Program-made: the position numbers and the translations under genes
Shown here: positions 62,151 through 64,000 of the stretch, piece by piece
Layout of the letters: each line of letters begins with the position of its first letter
Position numbering within the stretch: position 1 is the first letter of the stretch
From: Treponema sp.
Lineage (GTDB): Bacteria > Spirochaetota > Spirochaetia > Treponematales > Treponemataceae
Length of the DNA: 64,000 nt
Assembly: GCA_024402505.1 (NCBI GenBank)
Contig: JAKSTP010000005.1
Span: 1 to 64,000, forward strand
Reading direction: 5' to 3'
The notes under the pieces: model-generated
Database searches by the model: none
What the model was told of the DNA's origin: nothing
Seen by the model: the letters and a program-made list of their open reading frames with translations, nothing else

Positions 62151-63085
62151 TGGAAGATTACACAATTGTTGTACCTGATAACGATATACTTTCTTTGGTC
62201 TGCGGCCAGAATGACTCAAACCTTAAGCTCATTGAAGATACTTTGGGGGTAAGCGTTTATACAAAGGGTAACGAAATCTCCATTGAAACAGAAGATTATG
62301 CAATCAGGCAGAAATTTCAGTTTATTATTGAAAGAATTATTGATGAAATTACTGCAGGCGAAAAAAATTCTGATGATATTGTAGTTTCTGTTCTTAATAC
62401 TCAGAAGTCTACAGGCAGATCTTCTTCAGTAATGGTTCCAGGGGCTTTTAGAAAAGTCTATCCTAGAACCGATAATCAGGCTGAATATATATGGCTGCTT
62501 CAGAATAAAGATATGGTTTTCTGTTCCGGTGCAGCTGGTAGTGGAAAAACTTTTCTGGCAGTAGCTGAAGCACTTCGCCTTATTCTTACACACAATAAAT
62601 CAAAATTGATTATTACACGTCCCGTTGTTGAAGCAGGGGAGAACCTGGGATTTTTACCGGGAGATCTTGAACAGAAGATTAATCCTTATTTGAAACCATT
62701 AAAAGATGCCATGGAGATGATTATTCCTGGTGAAACTGTTCGTCGTCTTACGGAAGCCGGCATTATTGAAACTGCTCCTCTTGCTTATATGCGCGGACGT
62801 ACCTTGAATAATGCTGTAATCATTCTTGATGAAGCTCAGAACACCACTCCAAGCCAGATGAAAATGTTTCTTACACGAATGGGTGAAAACTCTAAAGTGT
62901 TCATTACTGGTGATACAACACAGATTGATCTTCCTAAAAAAATACCATCTGGACTTATTGACGCAATTCATTTATTGCATACAATAGAAGATATTGGATT
63001 TATGGAACTTACTGCAGATGATGTAGTAAGAAATCCTCTTGTTAAAAAAATTGTAAGGGCCTACGAAAATGAAAAAGAAGAGTAA
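62150..63085 (+). CDS. PhoH-family ATPase
   Basis: A 311-residue PhoH-like P-loop NTPase probably acting in RNA metabolism. The N-terminal part (to ~95) is a small KH-like segment. The ATPase has CSGAAGSGKTFLAVAEA (Walker A), TRPVVEAGENLGFLPGDLE, VIILDEAQNTTPSQMKMFLTRMG (Walker B) and FITGDTTQIDLP. It overlaps the next gene by 17 bp. phoH followed by a PgpH-type 7TM-HD gene (and usually ybeY) is a conserved order in many bacteria. Confidence 0.95.
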   Translation: MEDYTIVVPDNDILSLVCGQNDSNLKLIEDTLGVSVYTKGNEISIETEDYAIRQKFQFIIERIIDEITAGEKNSDDIVVSVLNTQKSTGRSSSVMVPGAFRKVYPRTDNQAEYIWLLQNKDMVFCSGAAGSGKTFLAVAEALRLILTHNKSKLIITRPVVEAGENLGFLPGDLEQKINPYLKPLKDAMEMIIPGETVRRLTEAGIIETAPLAYMRGRTLNNAVIILDEAQNTTPSQMKMFLTRMGENSKVFITGDTTQIDLPKKIPSGLIDAIHLLHTIEDIGFMELTADDVVRNPLVKKIVRAYENEKEE

Positions 63086-64000
63086 TGATAAAAGTTCTTC
63101 AATTCTCTCAGAAACATTCTCGAGTCTTGGAAATTATCTGAGACGAAAATATGGTTATATTCTGATTGCTTTCTTTACGCTGCTTCTTGCATCTGCCATC
63201 AGCTTTTTTAAGATTTCAACTGCTCAGACTGTTGCCGCATTTACCGTAAGTGATTTTGAACTTGGCATGATTTCCGACAAAACTATTATTGCCGACCGGT
63301 CACTTCCAGGCGATGAAATTAATCCTGTTTCTGTAATTGAAGGTGAAAAGATTGTAAAAAAAGGATTCCCTGTAACTGAAGAATCTATCGAAAAATTAAA
63401 CAAACTTGCTGATTCTCCTGTTTACATGGATTACAGGGCTTTTGCAAATAACGAAATCTTTCTGCTTATCCTTACCATTATGTGGTACCTTTTATTTTCT
63501 CTTATTCCAATGGGTAGAAAAGTTAAGATTTCGGAAGTTCTTTTCCAGGTAATTTTCTTCCTTTTGATTTATTTTGTTGCTGCGTTTGCAGGTAAACTTC
63601 CATTCTTTTCAACTCCTTATTCACTTTGTATTGCAATCCCAAGTACACTTTTTGTTGTGCTTTATTCAATTCTTTATGGTAACCTTCCTGCCATCTTGTA
63701 TTCTTTCCTTCTGTCCTTTGGTGTATTGAATGCTTCTTCCTGGCAGCTGGTTCCTTTCTTCTACACAATGTTCACTTGTCTTGTTTCCTGTGTTCTTGTT
63801 AGAAGTATTCAGCGTCGAATTGATATGGTTATTGCAGCTGTTGTAATGGCCGTGCTGAACGTTCTTTTCCTTGCCATTATTGCTACAATCTTTAATACAG
63901 AACTTCTTGAATTGGGACGGGATTTTGCTTTTGTTGCAGGTACAGGTTTCCTTTCTGGTATTCTTGCTCTTGGACTTCTAACTCCTTTTGAACTTCTTTT
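63069..64000 (+). CDS. PgpH-type 7TM-HD phosphodiesterase, N-terminal part (truncated by the window)
   Basis: An open frame starts at ATG 63069 inside the end of phoH and runs to the window edge (310 codons seen, no stop). A basic start and first membrane segment (YGYILIAFFTLLLASAISFF) are followed by a periplasmic loop of about 80 residues containing ISDKTIIADRSLPGDEIN and VIEGEKIVKKGFPVTEESIEKL, the hallmark of the 7TMR-HDED family. At least five more hydrophobic segments follow. The HD domain expected downstream, which would hydrolyse cyclic di-AMP, lies outside the window. The loop is shorter than in Firmicutes PgpH (about 240 residues). Confidence 0.85.
   Translation, partial: MKKKSNDKSSSILSETFSSLGNYLRRKYGYILIAFFTLLLASAISFFKISTAQTVAAFTVSDFELGMISDKTIIADRSLPGDEINPVSVIEGEKIVKKGFPVTEESIEKLNKLADSPVYMDYRAFANNEIFLLILTIMWYLLFSLIPMGRKVKISEVLFQVIFFLLIYFVAAFAGKLPFFSTPYSLCIAIPSTLFVVLYSILYGNLPAILYSFLLSFGVLNASSWQLVPFFYTMFTCLVSCVLVRSIQRRIDMVIAAVVMAVLNVLFLAIIATIFNTELLELGRDFAFVAGTGFLSGILALGLLTPFELL

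Noticed and set aside
1-64000. Mobile elements, prophage, toxin-antitoxin or defence islands
   Set aside because: No transposase, integrase, attachment repeats, restriction genes or compositional break was seen; the window reads as core chromosome.

Overview
The window is about 64 kb of a low-to-moderate G+C spirochaete chromosome, most likely a gut or rumen Treponema. This rests on four things: the block tamB-like/bamA/skp/mutS; an LptD-like outer-membrane protein; the atypical P-loops of the cytidylate and thymidylate kinases; and the overall style (dense, many TAATG/ATGA stop-start overlaps, scattered housekeeping genes). It is a core-genome region. I see no insertion sequence, prophage, CRISPR array or rRNA operon, and no intergenic stretch longer than about 300 bp. 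One tRNA gene (Val, anticodon TAC) is present.

Layout. (1) 1-2.3 kb: end of an unidentified gene, a GNAT acetyltransferase, a TSCPD protein, glgC. (2) 2.4-6.3 kb: DEAD-box helicase, YbiT-like ABC-F ATPase, cytidylate kinase-like protein. (3) 6.5-12.1 kb: a YtfQRT-YjfF-type sugar ABC transporter convergent with an AraC-family regulator. (4) 12.2-15.8 kb: metG overlapping a FemAB peptidoglycan aminoacyltransferase. (5) 15.8-22.1 kb: rimP-nusA-infB-rbfA-truB behind a promoter and a leader hairpin. (6) 22.1-25.7 kb: a ComFB-domain protein, tRNA-Val, an ABC-2 exporter. (7) 25.7-35.2 kb, minus strand: FGGY kinase-araD, recO-deoA-recJ-M23 peptidase, and lnt. (8) 35.3-40 kb: galactokinase-like GHMP protein, surE, two TPR proteins. 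(9) 40-46 kb: cysteine desulfurase and aroB (minus), a GGDEF-EAL protein (plus), a secreted unknown and tmk (minus). (10) 46-64 kb: tamB-like, bamA, skp, mutS, uvrA, lptD-like, phoH and the start of a PgpH-type 7TM protein, which runs off the window.

Functional threads. Envelope biogenesis dominates the right end (TamB, BamA, Skp, LptD-like), supported by Lnt, the M23 peptidase and FemAB elsewhere. Translation and RNA metabolism fill the centre (MetRS, RimP, NusA, IF2, RbfA, TruB, DEAD helicase, ABC-F). Cyclic-dinucleotide signalling appears three times: a ComFB fusion, a GGDEF-EAL protein with intact EAL but degenerate GGDEF, and PgpH.

The most unusual signals are: (a) at least five genes (deaD-like, araC-like, metG, FGGY kinase, aroB) whose candidate -10 box lies only 6-9 nt before the start codon with no Shine-Dalgarno sequence, suggesting leaderless mRNAs; (b) two nucleoside-monophosphate kinases and one ABC-F domain lacking the Walker A lysine; (c) intrinsic terminators ending directly at, or just before, the start of the next gene (recO and the TSCPD gene), and a terminator-like hairpin in the rimP leader; (d) unusual domain additions: a zinc ribbon on NusA, a beta-sandwich on ComFB, an insertion in RecJ, and a TPR-NHL-VWA-like secreted protein. 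All calls come from reading the sequence; no database search was run.
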